The notes beneath the pieces are model-generated. The model saw nothing but the letters and a program-made list of their open reading frames with translations. It had not been told where the DNA came from and ran no database searches. 64,000 nucleotides of DNA from Taudactylus pleione (taxonomy: Eukaryota; Chordata; Amphibia; Anura; Myobatrachidae): positions 744,001 through 808,000 of the forward strand of contig JAUIMM010000548.1 in the NCBI GenBank assembly GCA_031769625.1. Reading direction: 5' to 3'. Positions 1 to 14,942 of this stretch are shown one piece after another (position 1 is the first letter of the stretch; each line of letters starts with the position of its first letter). Made by a program: the position numbers and the translations under genes.

Positions 1-1145
1 CCAGTGGGTGTAGGGGGAGGTAGGAAAGGGCAGCCAGTGGGAGTAGTGGGGAGGTAGGAGAGGGCAGCCAGTGGGTGTAGTGGGGAGGTAGGAGAGGGCA
101 GCCAGTGGGAGTAGTGGGGAGGTGGGAGAGGGCAGCCAGTGGGAGTAGTGGGGAGGTAGGAGAGTGCAGCCAGTGGGTGTAGGGGGAGGCGGGAGAGGGC
201 AGCCAGTGGGAGTAGTGGGGAGGTGGGAGAGGGCAGCCAGTGGGTGTAGGGGGAGGTAGGAAAGGGCAGCCAGTGGGTGTAGGGGGAGGTAGGAAAGGGC
301 AGCCAGTGGGAGTAGTGGGGAGGTAGGAGAGGGCAGCCAGTGGGAGTAGTGGGGAGGTAGGAGAGGGCAGCCAGTGGGAGTAGTGGGGAGGTAGGAGCGG
401 GCAGCCAGTGGGAGTAGTGGGGAGGTGGGAGCGGGCAGCCAGTGGGAGTAGTGGGGAGGTGGGAGCGGGCAGCCAGTGGGAGTAGTGGGGAGGTGGGAGC
501 GGGCAGCCAGTGGGAGTAGTGGGGAGGTGGGAGCGGGCAGCCAGTGGGAGTAGTGGGGAGGTGGGAGCGGGCAGCCAGTGGGAGTAGTGGGGAGGTGGGA
601 GAGGGCAGCCAGTGGGAGTAGTGGGGAGGTGGGAGAGGGCAGCCAGTGGGAGTAGTGGGGAGGTGGGAGAGGGCAGCCAGTGGGAGTAGTGGGGAGGTAG
701 GAGCGGGCAGCCAGTGGGAGTAGTGGGGAGGTAGGAGCGGGCAGCCAGTGGGAGTAGTGGGGAGGTGGGAGAGGGCAGCCAGTGGGAGTAGTGGGGAGGT
801 GGGAGAGGGCAGCCAGTGGGAGTAGTGGGGAGGTGGGAGCGGGCAGCCAGTGGGAGTAGTGGGGAGGTGGGAGCGGGCAGCCAGTGGGAGTAGTGGGGAG
901 GTGGGAGCGGGCAGCCAGTGGGAGTAGTGGGGAGGTGGGAGAGGGCAGCCAGTGGGAGTAGTGGGGAGGTAGGAGAGGGCAGCCAGTGGGAGTAGTGGGG
1001 AGGTAGGAGCGGGCAGCCAGTGGGAGTAGTGGGGAGGTAGGAGCGGGCAGCCAGTGGGAGTAGTGGGGAGGTAGGAGCGGGCAGCCAGTGGGAGTAGTGG
1101 GGAGGCAGGAGAGGGCAGCCAGTGGGTGTAGTGGGAATGTAAGAG
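1..1145. repeat. 34-bp G-rich minisatellite, truncated by left window edge
   Basis: About 33 head-to-tail copies of a 34-bp unit (CCAGTGGGAGTAGTGGGGAG followed by GTGGGAGCGGGCAG). Variants differ at a few positions: GTGGGAG or GTAGGAG, GAGCGGG or GAGAGGG, and a shorter 33-bp form near the left edge. The last unit decays at about 1120-1145 into unique sequence. Each full unit holds four runs of three or more G, so one monomer can satisfy a G-quadruplex pattern. No coding content is seen. The array starts before the window, so its full length is unknown. Confidence 0.95.
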
Positions 1146-2194
1146 AATTTAGCATTATCCTTACCTCTGCTCAGTGTCTGTAAGCCTAGGTACACATTGG
1201 TGTTGTATAGGCGCTTGGCATGAGTTTGTTGCCAGCATTGTATATAGTGCTTTCAGCTTAGTGTTGGCTTCCAAACTTGCATTCACCTCTTATAAACATA
1301 TGTATAGAACAGGATGTAGTCCAGAAATGGGAAGTGGTATCGGTCACAGCATCTAATTCTGGTAAAGTGCACGTTATTGATGCCAGTGGGCATGAGACCT
1401 AATGCAGTGGTCAGGAGTTCCCGTGCCTATGGTGCAGTTACACGGTGTCCTCCTCTGCTGGAGGGTTAGGAGGGTTTGAGCTCAGTACATTAAGTGTTGC
1501 ATTTGATTTACTTGTCTGCAGAGATGGTCACAGTCTTGCTGCGGATTATAGTGACGGTGGGAGGGCGCCCTATTATATCTACACACAGGAGTTTATACAT
1601 ATAGGAAGATCTTATTTATTATTATCATATAATTAAGTAATTGCATTATTGTTTTGAAAGGGACGGTGACATAAAGTGAGCACTGTGTAATTGTAAAATT
1701 GATGTTTTTATTCAGATTAGTGAGGAAAGCAGAGTAGTTAGTTCATTTCTGTCTGTAATCTGTATACAGTATGTCTTGTGTTTCAGATCCATTTAGGATG
1801 TGCAGGAAGACTGTAGTTGAATGAATGTAGGGACACGTATATGGGATAATAATCTACTAACAGTACCCTTTCCCACATTTACCATAGAGTCAGCAGTTCC
1901 AGACATGACTAAGGTGTTCCCAGCCAGAGCGAGACTCTATGAGACAGACCTGGGGGAGGCACGTGGTGCTCTGCTGTTATTGATTTTCTTGTCCATATTG
2001 TCCAGTTACGTCAATCACAGTTATGTTTCTGGCATTTGCTGAATGTCAGACATGTCCCAGGAGTTACCGACATTGGGGAGATCGCATACTGTCACAATCA
2101 TTTACATCTATTAGGGTAATATATAGAATAACATGTATGCAATGTGAGCATAGTTCAGCTGATTGCTACATCCTGAGCACTGATAGGGGAATGT
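1146..2194. other. Unique non-coding stretch
   Basis: AT-moderate sequence with only short open frames (about 60-75 codons), none showing a recognisable domain, splice context or compositional bias. I see no TIR element or tandem repeat. Probably intergenic, or intronic if ZNF362 has distant 5' exons. Confidence 0.5.
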
Positions 2195-2202
2195 TATTCT
2201 AG

Positions 2203-2613
2203 GGGATCAGAGGCCGGACGTCAGGATACCGACGCTGGAATCCCAACGCCCATCAGAATGCCGGTACCGGCATCCCGAAAGGATCAATATTCCAACATCG
2301 GCATCCCGAAGGTAAGTATGCGGGTTAGGCCGGGGATGGGGAGGGGGGTTAGGTTTAGGAACTTGCCGGGGTGGGTTAGGCTGCGGGGTGGGGGGGTTAG
2401 AGCTATGCACCATAGATGGAAAGCTAGGGTTAGGCACCACCCGGGGAGGGTTAGGGTGCGGGAAGGGGGGTTAGGTGTAGGCACTAACCGGGGAAGGGAG
2501 AGGGGGAGGGATAGGTTACTTACCGCCCCCTGTCGGGATCTTCACCATCGGGATCCCGCTGCCGGACTACTGACCGCCGGAATCCAGTCTGCCGGTATAT
2601 GATACGGATTCCC
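2203..2613. mobile_element. Non-autonomous DNA transposon with telomere-like GGTTAGG interior and 8-bp TSD
   Basis: A 411-bp element bounded by the 8-bp direct repeat TATTCTAG (2195-2202 and 2614-2621). It starts GGGATC and ends GGATTCCC, a short imperfect terminal inverted repeat. The ends carry several small palindromes around CCGG and GGGATCC-like words. The middle is G-rich and repeats GGGTTAGG and GGTTAGG words separated by short spacers. Relatives occur at about 19745, 23236, 52225, 58111 and 61968. An 8-bp target duplication is typical of hAT transposons, so the superfamily call is inference from TSD length only. No transposase is present. Confidence 0.7.
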
Positions 2614-2621
2614 TATTCTAG

Positions 2622-3487
2622 TACTGCACACATACTGTATGTTAGAGTAGGAGTAAGGGTGACTGCGCGTCATTGAGAGAGCTGACCCGGGGATTAGTCA
2701 CACCAAGATGTGCATCAAGCTAAACATGGCGGCATTGTATGCAGAGGTTTATAGCCATTTCCCTGTATATGCATTTATAGGCATTTTCCAACTCCAAACC
2801 CCTCCCCCCCCTCCCAACATACACACACTAAGAAGCTTTACACCTGTGGGAATCGTCCACCCCCCCCCCCCCCCCCACTGCTCCCATTGTTTTTTCTGTT
2901 CACTGTTATCAGTACTCACTTGCACTGGAAAGCAAAGGAGAGGAGGAAACCGTGGCTGACTCCAGTGGCCACCGACTCCCACATTAGTGGCCGCAGATTA
3001 TGTCCAGACAGAAGAGTCACCTGTGCTAGTCATCCGTTCCCTCCTCTCCTTCAGCTCTCCAGATGGGATCCCAGCAGCTGTGTGATGGAGATTCCCAGTG
3101 CTCCAGTGGAAGAACATCACTGCCCCCCCCCCCCCCCCCCAAATCTGGTAACCCCTCCTATGCAATGCAGTGATATCCTATTTATGATGGCAATTTGCCT
3201 TTATTGTAGTATGCATGGACTCCTCATTATTTCTCACATATTGATTGGCCCGTAGGCATATTTTAAAGATCTGACTGGTTGATGGGTTGGAAGTATATAA
3301 ACACTTGCTGTCAGCATTCTGCCGATCTGAGTTGAATCGATCAACCTGAAATTGTCTCTACTGCTGAATATCTTCCTATAGATCTCAATGGACCACTCCA
3401 TAGAAGCATATGGCTTTAGTATATCGTATTACTACAATGATCCGCTAATACTCCACAATGGGTACTGATTGTATGTTTTATCCACTC
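2622..3487. other. Non-coding stretch with poly-C runs
   Basis: No gene recognised. The stretch contains CCCCTCCCCCCCT-type runs near 2800, a poly-C run at about 2861-2877 and another at about 3123-3140. The short open frames across these runs are proline or glycine repeats caused by base composition. Confidence 0.5.
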
Positions 3488-3755
3488 ATTGGGCTCAATT
3501 GAGCTCCCTGAGCTATTTAGTGTAGCGCGCTGTTATGACGTGGAATGCCCGTTCTCACGCCATAAACATGGTATTAAGTGGTGACAACCGGCATTCTCCA
3601 ACTTAAGTGCCTGGCGCGATGCTGTTTCCGCCGCGCTAAGGGCAGAAAACGGCATTGCGCCAGCAACTTTGTCGCATTTCTGCGCGCACCCCAGGAGTGC
3701 GAGCAGAAATGCTCCTGGCGCTATTCAATTCACGTTGAATTAAATTGAGCCCAAT
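3488..3755. mobile_element. Short TIR element (TIR ATTGGGCTCAATT)
   Basis: The 13-bp words ATTGGGCTCAATT (about 3488-3500) and AATTGAGCCCAAT (3743-3755) form a terminal inverted repeat around a 268-bp GC-rich interior with GCGC-rich words. No open frame is present. A target duplication was not clear. It resembles the other ATTCAATT-bearing elements at 20101, 20943 and 43985 in style, but I cannot show they are one family. Confidence 0.6.
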
Positions 3756-4198
3756 GTGGTTAAGTATTATCAATGAAAGTGTTGGCTCAGTAAAAAAGCT
3801 CAGATGGGTACAGTCTCACGTAATCGTGGTATGATCTATTGACATCATGATGTAGACATTCATCCTGTACACAGTGGTGACATATTGGCATGTAAGAACA
3901 TCATCGTTTTGCGTTAGTGTGCTGGATATGGATGATTTGTTGCATATTTGGGTGATTTGTGAATTGTGTTGCATGCTGTTTGTCGACAGTGTCCTATTTT
4001 GTGTTTGTATGATGTGACTTCAGATGTGCCCTTATACATCTTAGCTGCAGTCGCACTAAAAAGCCCCTCTTGGCGCGCCGGGCATCGTCTTTGCCGCAAA
4101 ATGGGTCTAAATTTCAATGAGATGTGACTAGGACGTACCGGCAGACTGTGCTGATTAATGTGATCTGCAGCTTTTTCATTCCCAGTTCCGTTGTGGTT
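3756..4198. other. Left flank of the 66-bp satellite; contains a short repeat shared with the right flank
   Basis: Non-coding. The segment about 3977-4016 (TTTGTCGACAGTGTCC, then TTTGTGTTTGTATGA) reappears with few changes at about 20034-20070, just beyond the other end of the satellite array. A TTGCAYATTTGGGTGATTTG word at about 3942 reappears at about 21272. These pieces look like copies of one dispersed repeat. Confidence 0.55.
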
Positions 4199-6134
4199 CA
4201 TATACAGACTCAGGAGCACACAGATATACAAGTGTCACCTATCACATTACTCAGCGCAGTCTCCCATATACAGACTCAGGAGCACACAGATATACAAGTG
4301 TCACATATCACATTACTCAGCGCAGTCTCCCATATACAGACTCAGGAGCACAGATATACAGGTGTCACATATCACATTAATCAGCGCTGTCTCCCATATA
4401 CAGACTCAGGAGCACACAGATATACAGGTGTCACATATCACATTACTCAGCGCTGTCTCCCATATACAGACTCAGGAGCACACAGATATACTGGTGTCAC
4501 ATATCACATTACTCAGCGCAGTCTCCTATATACAGACTCAGGAGCACACAGATATACTGGTGTCACATATCACATTACTCAGCGCAGTCTCCCATATACA
4601 GACTCAGGAGCACAGATATACAGGTGTCACATATCACATTACTCAGCGCAGTCTCCCATATACAGACTCAGGAGCACACAGATATACAAGTGTCACATAT
4701 CACATTACTCAGCACAGTCTCCCATATACAGACTCAGGAGCACACAGATATACTGGTGTCACATATCACATTACTCAGCGCAGTCTCCCATATACAGACT
4801 CAGGAGCACACAGATATACAAGTGTCACATATCACATTACTCAGCACAGTCTCCCATATACAGACTCAGGAGCACACAGATATACTGGTGTCACATATCA
4901 CATTACTCAGCACAGTCTCCCATATACAGACTCAGGAGCACACAGATATACTGGTGTCACATATCACATTACTCAGCGCAGTCTCCCATATACAGACTCA
5001 GGAGCACACAGATATACAGGTGTCACCTATCACATTACTCAGCGCAGTCTCCCATATACAGACTCAGGAGCACACAGATATACAAGTGTCACATATCACA
5101 TTACTCAGCGCAGTCTCCCATATACAGACTCAGGAGCACAGATATACAGGTGTCACATATCACATTAATCAGCGCTGTCTCCCATATACAGACTCAGGAG
5201 CACACAGATATACAGGTGTCACATATCACATTACTCAGCGCTGTCTCCCATATACAGACTCAGGAGCACACAGATATACTGGTGTCACATATCACATTAC
5301 TCAGCGCAGTCTCCTATATACAGACTCAGGAGCACACAGATATACTGGTGTCACATATCACATTACTCAGCGCAGTCTCCCATATACAGACTCAGGAGCA
5401 CAGATATACAGGTGTCACATATCACATTACTCAGCGCAGTCTCCCATATACAGACTCAGGAGCACACAGATATACAAGTGTCACATATCACATTACTCAG
5501 CACAGTCTCCCATATACAGACTCAGGAGCACACAGATATACTGGTGTCACATATCACATTACTCAGCGCAGTCTCCCATATACAGACTCAGGAGCACACA
5601 GATATACAAGTGTCACATATCACATTACTCAGCACAGTCTCCCATATACAGACTCAGGAGCACACAGATATACTGGTGTCACATATCACATTACTCAGCA
5701 CAGTCTCCCATATACAGACTCAGGAGCACACAGATATACTGGTGTCACATATCACATTACTCAGCGCAGTCTCCCATATACAGACTCAGGAGCACAGATA
5801 TACAGGTGTCACATATCACATTACTCAGCGCAGTCTCCCATATACAGACTCAGGAGCACACAGATATACAGGTGTCACATATCACATTACTCAGCACAGT
5901 GTCCCATATACAGACTCAGGAGCACACAGATATACAGGTGTCACATATCACATTAATCAGCGCTGTCTCCCATATACAGACTCAGGAGCACACAGATATA
6001 CAGGTGTCACATATCACATTACTCAGCGCAGTCTCCCATATACAGACTCAGGAGCACACAGATATACAAGTGTCACATATCACATTACTCAGCACAGTCT
6101 CCCATATACAGACTCAGGAGCACACAGATATACT

Positions 6135-9100
6135 GGTGTCACATATCACATTACTCAGCACAGTCTCCCATATACAGACTCAGGAGCACACAGATATACT
6201 GGTGTCACATATCACATTACTCAGCGCAGTCTCCCATATACAGACTCAGGAGCACAGATATACAGGTGTCACATATCACATTAATCAGCGCTGTCTCCCA
6301 TATACAGACTCAGGAGCACACAGATATACAGGTGTCACATATCACATTACTCAGCGCAGTCTCCCATATACAGACTCAGGAGCACACAGATATACAGGTG
6401 TCACATATCACATTAATCAGCGCTGTCTCCCATATACAGACTCAGGAGCACACAGATATACAGGTGTCACATATCACATTACTCAGCGCAGTCTCCCATA
6501 TACAGACTCAGGAGCACACAGATATACAAGTGTCACATATCACATTACTCAGCACAGTGTCCCATATACAGACTCAGGAGCACAGATATACAGGTGTCAC
6601 ATATCACATTACTCAGCACAGTCTCCCATATACAGACTCAGGAGCACACAGATATACAAGTGTCACATATCACATTACTCAGCACAGTGTCCCATATACA
6701 GACTCAGGAGCACACAGATATACAGGTGTCACATATCACATTACTCAGCAGTCTCCCATATACAGACTCAGGAGCACACAGATATACAGGTGTCACATAT
6801 CACATTACTCAGCGCAGTCTCCCATATACAGACTCAGGAGCACACAGATATACAAGTGTCACATATCACATTACTCAGCACAGTGTCCCATATACAGACT
6901 CAGGAGCACACAGATATACAGGTGTCACATATCACATTAATCAGCGCTGTCTCCCATATACAGACTCAGGAGCACACAGATATACAGGTGTCACATATCA
7001 CATTACTCAGCGCAGTCTCCCATATACAGACTCAGGAGCACACAGATATACAAGTGTCACATATCACATTACTCAGCACAGTCTCCCATATACAGACTCA
7101 GGAGCACACAGATATACTGGTGTCACATATCACATTACTCAGCACAGTCTCCCATATACAGACTCAGGAGCACACAGATATACTGGTGTCACATATCACA
7201 TTACTCAGCGCAGTCTCCCATATACAGACTCAGGAGCACAGATATACAGGTGTCACATATCACATTAATCAGCGCTGTCTCCCATATACAGACTCAGGAG
7301 CACACAGATATACAGGTGTCACATATCACATTACTCAGCGCAGTCTCCCATATACAGACTCAGGAGCACACAGATATACAGGTGTCACATATCACATTAA
7401 TCAGCGCTGTCTCCCATATACAGACTCAGGAGCACACAGATATACAGGTGTCACATATCACATTACTCAGCGCAGTCTCCCATATACAGACTCAGGAGCA
7501 CACAGATATACAAGTGTCACATATCACATTACTCAGCACAGTGTCCCATATACAGACTCAGGAGCACAGATATACAGGTGTCACATATCACATTACTCAG
7601 CACAGTCTCCCATATACAGACTCAGGAGCACACAGATATACAAGTGTCACATATCACATTACTCAGCACAGTGTCCCATATACAGACTCAGGAGCACACA
7701 GATATACAGGTGTCACATATCACATTACTCAGCAGTCTCCCATATACAGACTCAGGAGCACACAGATATACAGGTGTCACATATCACATTACTCAGCGCA
7801 GTCTCCCATATACAGACTCAGGAGCACACAGATATACAAGTGTCACATATCACATTACTCAGCACAGTCTCCCATATACAGACTCAGGAGCACACAGATA
7901 TACAGGTGTCACATATCACATTACTCAGCACAGTCTCCCATATACAGACTCAGGAGCACACAGATATACAGGTGTCACATATCACATTACTCAGCGCAGT
8001 GTCCCATATACAGATTCAGGAGCACACAGATATACAGGTGTCACATATCACATTACTCAGCGCTGTCTCCCATATACAGACTCAGGAGCACACAGATATA
8101 CAGGTGTCACATATCACATTACTCAGCGCTGTCTCCCATATACAGACTCAGGAGCACACAGATATACAGGTGTCACATATCACATTAATCAGCGATGTCT
8201 CCCATATACAGACTCAGGAGCACACAGATATACAGGTGTCACATATCACATTACTCAGCGCTGTCTCCCATATACAGACTCAGGAGCACACAGATATACA
8301 GGTGTCACATATCACATTAATCAGCGATGTCTCCCATATACAGACTCAGGAGCACACAGATATACAAGTGTCACATATCACATTACTCAGCACAGTGTCC
8401 CATATACAGACTCAGGAGCACACAGATATACAGGTGTCACATATCACATTAATCAGCGCTGTCTCCCATATACAGACTCAGGAGCACACAGATATACAAG
8501 TGTCACATATCACATTACTCAGCACAGTCTCCCATATACAGACTCAGGAGCACACAGATATACAGGTGTCACATATCACATTACTCAGCACAGTCTCCCA
8601 TATACAGACTCAGGAGCACACAGATATACAGGTGTCACATATCACATTACTCAGCGCAGTGTCCCATATACAGATTCAGGAGCACACAGATATACAGGTG
8701 TCACATATCACATTACTCAGCGCTGTCTCCCATATACAGACTCAGGAGCACACAGATATACAGGTGTCACATATCACATTACTCAGCGCTGTCTCCCATA
8801 TACAGACTCAGGAGCACACAGATATACAGGTGTCACATATCACATTAATCAGCGATGTCTCCCATATACAGACTCAGGAGCACACAGATATACAGGTGTC
8901 ACATATCACATTACTCAGCGCTGTCTCCCATATACAGACTCAGGAGCACACAGATATACAGGTGTCACATATCACATTAATCAGCGATGTCTCCCATATA
9001 CAGACTCAGGAGCACACAGATATACAAGTGTCACATATCACATTACTCAGCACAGTGTCCCATATACAGACTCAGGAGCACACAGATATACAGGTGTCAC

Positions 9101-12100
9101 ATATCACATTAATCAGCGCTGTCTCCCATATACAGACTCAGGAGCACACAGATATACAGGTGTCACATATCACATTACTCAGCGCAGTCTCCCATATACA
9201 GACTCAGGAGCACACAGATATACAAGTGTCACATATCACATTACTCAGCACAGTCTCCCATATACAGACTCAGGAGCACACAGATATACTGGTGTCACAT
9301 ATCACATTACTCAGCACAGTCTCCCATATACAGACTCAGGAGCACACAGATATACTGGTGTCACATATCACATTACTCAGCGCAGTCTCCCATATACAGA
9401 CTCAGGAGCACAGATATACAGGTGTCACATATCACATTAATCAGCGCTGTCTCCCATATACAGACTCAGGAGCACACAGATATACAGGTGTCACATATCA
9501 CATTACTCAGCGCAGTCTCCCATATACAGACTCAGGAGCACACAGATATACAAGTGTCACATATCACATTACTCAGCACAGTGTCCCATATACAGACTCA
9601 GGAGCACACAGATATACAGGTGTCACATATCACATTAATCAGCGCTGTCTCCCATATACAGACTCAGGAGCACACAGATATACAGGTGTCACATATCACA
9701 TTACTCAGCGCAGTCTCCCATATACAGACTCAGGAGCACACAGATATACAAGTGTCACATATCACATTACTCAGCACAGTGTCCCATATACAGACTCAGG
9801 AGCACAGATATACAGGTGTCACATATCACATTACTCAGCACAGTCTCCCATATACAGACTCAGGAGCACACAGATATACAAGTGTCACATATCACATTAC
9901 TCAGCACAGTGTCCCATATACAGACTCAGGAGCACAGATATACAGGTGTCACATATCACATTACTCAGCACAGTCTCCCATATACAGACTCAGGAGCACA
10001 CAGATATACAGGTGTCACATATCACATTACTCAGCACAGTCTCCCATATACAGACTCAGGAGCACACAGATATACAGGTGTCACATATCACATTACTCAG
10101 CGCAGTGTCCCATATACAGATTCAGGAGCACACAGATATACAGGTGTCACATAGCACATTACTCAGCGCTGTCTCCCATATACAGACTCAGGAGCACACA
10201 GATATACAGGTGTCACATATCACATTACTCAGCGCTGTCTCCCATATACAGACTCAGGAGCACACAGATATACAGGTGTCACATATCACATTACTCAGCA
10301 CAATCTCCCATATACAGACTCAGGAGCACACAGATATACAGGTGTCACATATCACATTACTCAGCGCAGTCTCCCATATACAGACTCAGGAGCACACAGA
10401 TATACAGGTGTCACATATCACATTACTCAGCGCAGTCTCCCATATACAGACTCAGGAGCACACAGATATACAGGTGTCACATATCACATTACTCAGCGCA
10501 GTCTCCCATATACAGACTCAGGAGCACACAGATATACAAGTGTCACATATCACATTACTCAGCACAGTCTCCCATATACAGACTCAGGAGCACACAGATA
10601 TACTGGTGTCACATATCACATTACTCAGCGCAGTCTCCCATATACAGACTCAGGAGCACAGATATACAGGTGTCACATATCACATTAATCAGCGCTGTCT
10701 CCCATATACAGACTCAGGAGCACACAGATATACAGGTGTCACATATCACATTACTCAGCGCAGTCTCCCATATACAGACTCAGGAGCACACAGATATACA
10801 GGTGTCACATATCACATTAATCAGCGCTGTCTCCCATATACAGACTCAGGAGCACACAGATATACAGGTGTCACATATCACATTACTCAGCGCAGTCTCC
10901 CATATACAGACTCAGGAGCACACAGATATACAAGTGTCACATATCACATTACTCAGCACAGTGTCCCATATACAGACTCAGGAGCACAGATATACAGGTG
11001 TCACATATCACATTACTCAGCACAGTCTCCCATATACAGACTCAGGAGCACACAGATATACAAGTGTCACATATCACATTACTCAGCACAGTGTCCCATA
11101 TACAGACTCAGGAGCACACAGATATACAGGTGTCACATATCACATTACTCAGCAGTCTCCCATATACAGACTCAGGAGCACACAGATATACAGGTGTCAC
11201 ATATCACATTACTCAGCGCAGTCTCCCATATACAGACTCAGGAGCACACAGATATACAAGTGTCACATATCACATTACTCAGCACAGTGTCCCATATACA
11301 GACTCAGGAGCACACAGATATACAGGTGTCACATATCACATTAATCAGCGCTGTCTCCCATATACAGACTCAGGAGCACACAGATATACAGGTGTCACAT
11401 ATCACATTACTCAGCGCAGTCTCCCATATACAGACTCAGGAGCACACAGATATACAAGTGTCACATATCACATTACTCAGCACAGTCTCCCATATACAGA
11501 CTCAGGAGCACACAGATATACTGGTGTCACATATCACATTACTCAGCACAGTCTCCCATATACAGACTCAGGAGCACACAGATATACTGGTGTCACATAT
11601 CACATTACTCAGCGCAGTCTCCCATATACAGACTCAGGAGCACAGATATACAGGTGTCACATATCACATTAATCAGCGCTGTCTCCCATATACAGACTCA
11701 GGAGCACACAGATATACAGGTGTCACATATCACATTACTCAGCGCAGTCTCCCATATACAGACTCAGGAGCACACAGATATACAGGTGTCACATATCACA
11801 TTAATCAGCGCTGTCTCCCATATACAGACTCAGGAGCACACAGATATACAGGTGTCACATATCACATTACTCAGCGCAGTCTCCCATATACAGACTCAGG
11901 AGCACACAGATATACAAGTGTCACATATCACATTACTCAGCACAGTGTCCCATATACAGACTCAGGAGCACAGATATACAGGTGTCACATATCACATTAC
12001 TCAGCACAGTCTCCCATATACAGACTCAGGAGCACACAGATATACAAGTGTCACATATCACATTACTCAGCACAGTGTCCCATATACAGACTCAGGAGCA

Positions 12101-14942
12101 CACAGATATACAGGTGTCACATATCACATTACTCAGCAGTCTCCCATATACAGACTCAGGAGCACACAGATATACAGGTGTCACATATCACATTACTCAG
12201 CGCAGTCTCCCATATACAGACTCAGGAGCACACAGATATACAAGTGTCACATATCACATTACTCAGCACAGTCTCCCATATACAGACTCAGGAGCACACA
12301 GATATACAGGTGTCACATATCACATTACTCAGCACAGTCTCCCATATACAGACTCAGGAGCACACAGATATACAGGTGTCACATATCACATTACTCAGCG
12401 CAGTGTCCCATATACAGATTCAGGAGCACACAGATATACAGGTGTCACATATCACATTACTCAGCGCTGTCTCCCATATACAGACTCAGGAGCACACAGA
12501 TATACAGGTGTCACATATCACATTACTCAGCGCTGTCTCCCATATACAGACTCAGGAGCACACAGATATACAGGTGTCACATATCACATTAATCAGCGAT
12601 GTCTCCCATATACAGACTCAGGAGCACACAGATATACAGGTGTCACATATCACATTACTCAGCGCTGTCTCCCATATACAGACTCAGGAGCACACAGATA
12701 TACAGGTGTCACATATCACATTAATCAGCGATGTCTCCCATATACAGACTCAGGAGCACACAGATATACAAGTGTCACATATCACATTACTCAGCACAGT
12801 GTCCCATATACAGACTCAGGAGCACACAGATATACAGGTGTCACATATCACATTAATCAGCGCTGTCTCCCATATACAGACTCAGGAGCACACAGATATA
12901 CAAGTGTCACATATCACATTACTCAGCACAGTCTCCCATATACAGACTCAGGAGCACACAGATATACAGGTGTCACATATCACATTACTCAGCACAGTCT
13001 CCCATATACAGACTCAGGAGCACACAGATATACAGGTGTCACATATCACATTACTCAGCGCAGTGTCCCATATACAGATTCAGGAGCACACAGATATACA
13101 GGTGTCACATATCACATTACTCAGCGCTGTCTCCCATATACAGACTCAGGAGCACACAGATATACAGGTGTCACATATCACATTACTCAGCGCTGTCTCC
13201 CATATACAGACTCAGGAGCACACAGATATACAGGTGTCACATATCACATTAATCAGCGATGTCTCCCATATACAGACTCAGGAGCACACAGATATACAGG
13301 TGTCACATATCACATTACTCAGCGCTGTCTCCCATATACAGACTCAGGAGCACACAGATATACAGGTGTCACATATCACATTAATCAGCGATGTCTCCCA
13401 TATACAGACTCAGGAGCACACAGATATACAAGTGTCACATATCACATTACTCAGCACAGTGTCCCATATACAGACTCAGGAGCACACAGATATACAGGTG
13501 TCACATATCACATTAATCAGCGCTGTCTCCCATATACAGACTCAGGAGCACACAGATATACAGGTGTCACATATCACATTACTCAGCGCAGTCTCCCATA
13601 TACAGACTCAGGAGCACACAGATATACAAGTGTCACATATCACATTACTCAGCACAGTCTCCCATATACAGACTCAGGAGCACACAGATATACTGGTGTC
13701 ATATATCACATTACTCAGCACAGTCTCCCATATACAGACTCAGGAGCACACAGATATACTGGTGTCACATATCACATTACTCAGCGCAGTCTCCCATATA
13801 CAGACTCAGGAGCACAGATATACAGGTGTCACATATCACATTAATCAGCGCTGTCTCCCATATACAGACTCAGGAGCACACAGATATACAGGTGTCACAT
13901 ATCACATTACTCAGCGCAGTCTCCCATATACAGACTCAGGAGCACACAGATATACAAGTGTCACATATCACATTACTCAGCACAGTGTCCCATATACAGA
14001 CTCAGGAGCACACAGATATACAGGTGTCACATATCACATTAATCAGCGCTGTCTCCCATATACAGACTCAGGAGCACACAGATATACAGGTGTCACATAT
14101 CACATTACTCAGCGCAGTCTCCCATATACAGACTCAGGAGCACACAGATATACAAGTGTCACATATCACATTACTCAGCACAGTGTCCCATATACAGACT
14201 CAGGAGCACAGATATACAGGTGTCACATATCACATTACTCAGCACAGTCTCCCATATACAGACTCAGGAGCACACAGATATACAAGTGTCACATATCACA
14301 TTACTCAGCACAGTGTCCCATATACAGACTCAGGAGCACAGATATACAGGTGTCACATATCACATTACTCAGCACAGTCTCCCATATACAGACTCAGGAG
14401 CACACAGATATACAGGTGTCACATATCACATTACTCAGCACAGTCTCCCATATACAGACTCAGGAGCACACAGATATACAGGTGTCACATATCACATTAC
14501 TCAGCGCAGTGTCCCATATACAGATTCAGGAGCACACAGATATACAGGTGTCACATAGCACATTACTCAGCGCTGTCTCCCATATACAGACTCAGGAGCA
14601 CACAGATATACAGGTGTCACATATCACATTACTCAGCGCTGTCTCCCATATACAGACTCAGGAGCACACAGATATACAGGTGTCACATATCACATTACTC
14701 AGCACAATCTCCCATATACAGACTCAGGAGCACACAGATATACAGGTGTCACATATCACATTACTCAGCGCAGTCTCCCATATACAGACTCAGGAGCACA
14801 CAGATATACAGGTGTCACATATCACATTACTCAGCGCAGTCTCCCATATACAGACTCAGGAGCACACAGATATACAGGTGTCACATATCACATTACTCAG
14901 CGCAGTCTCCCATATACAGACTCAGGAGCACACAGATATACA
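6135..14942. repeat. Two tandem copies of a 4,404-bp higher-order unit inside the 66-bp satellite
   Basis: Diagnostic variants recur exactly 4,404 bp apart: 6266/10670, 6594/10998, 7250/11654, 7578/11982, 9422/13826 and 9816/14220. The match breaks on the left near 6135/10539 (TACTGG against TACAAG) and on the right near 10538/14942 (TACAAG against TACAGG), so the copies sit exactly end to end. Over the parts I compared I noticed one substitution (ACATATC to ATATATC at about 13700). Inside each copy are smaller repeats of 984 bp and 660 bp. Confidence 0.88.

Noticed and set aside
2207..2602. Proline- or arginine-rich short frames over the GGTTAGG element
   Set aside because: They overlap on both strands and follow the repeat composition. 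There is no independent evidence of coding.
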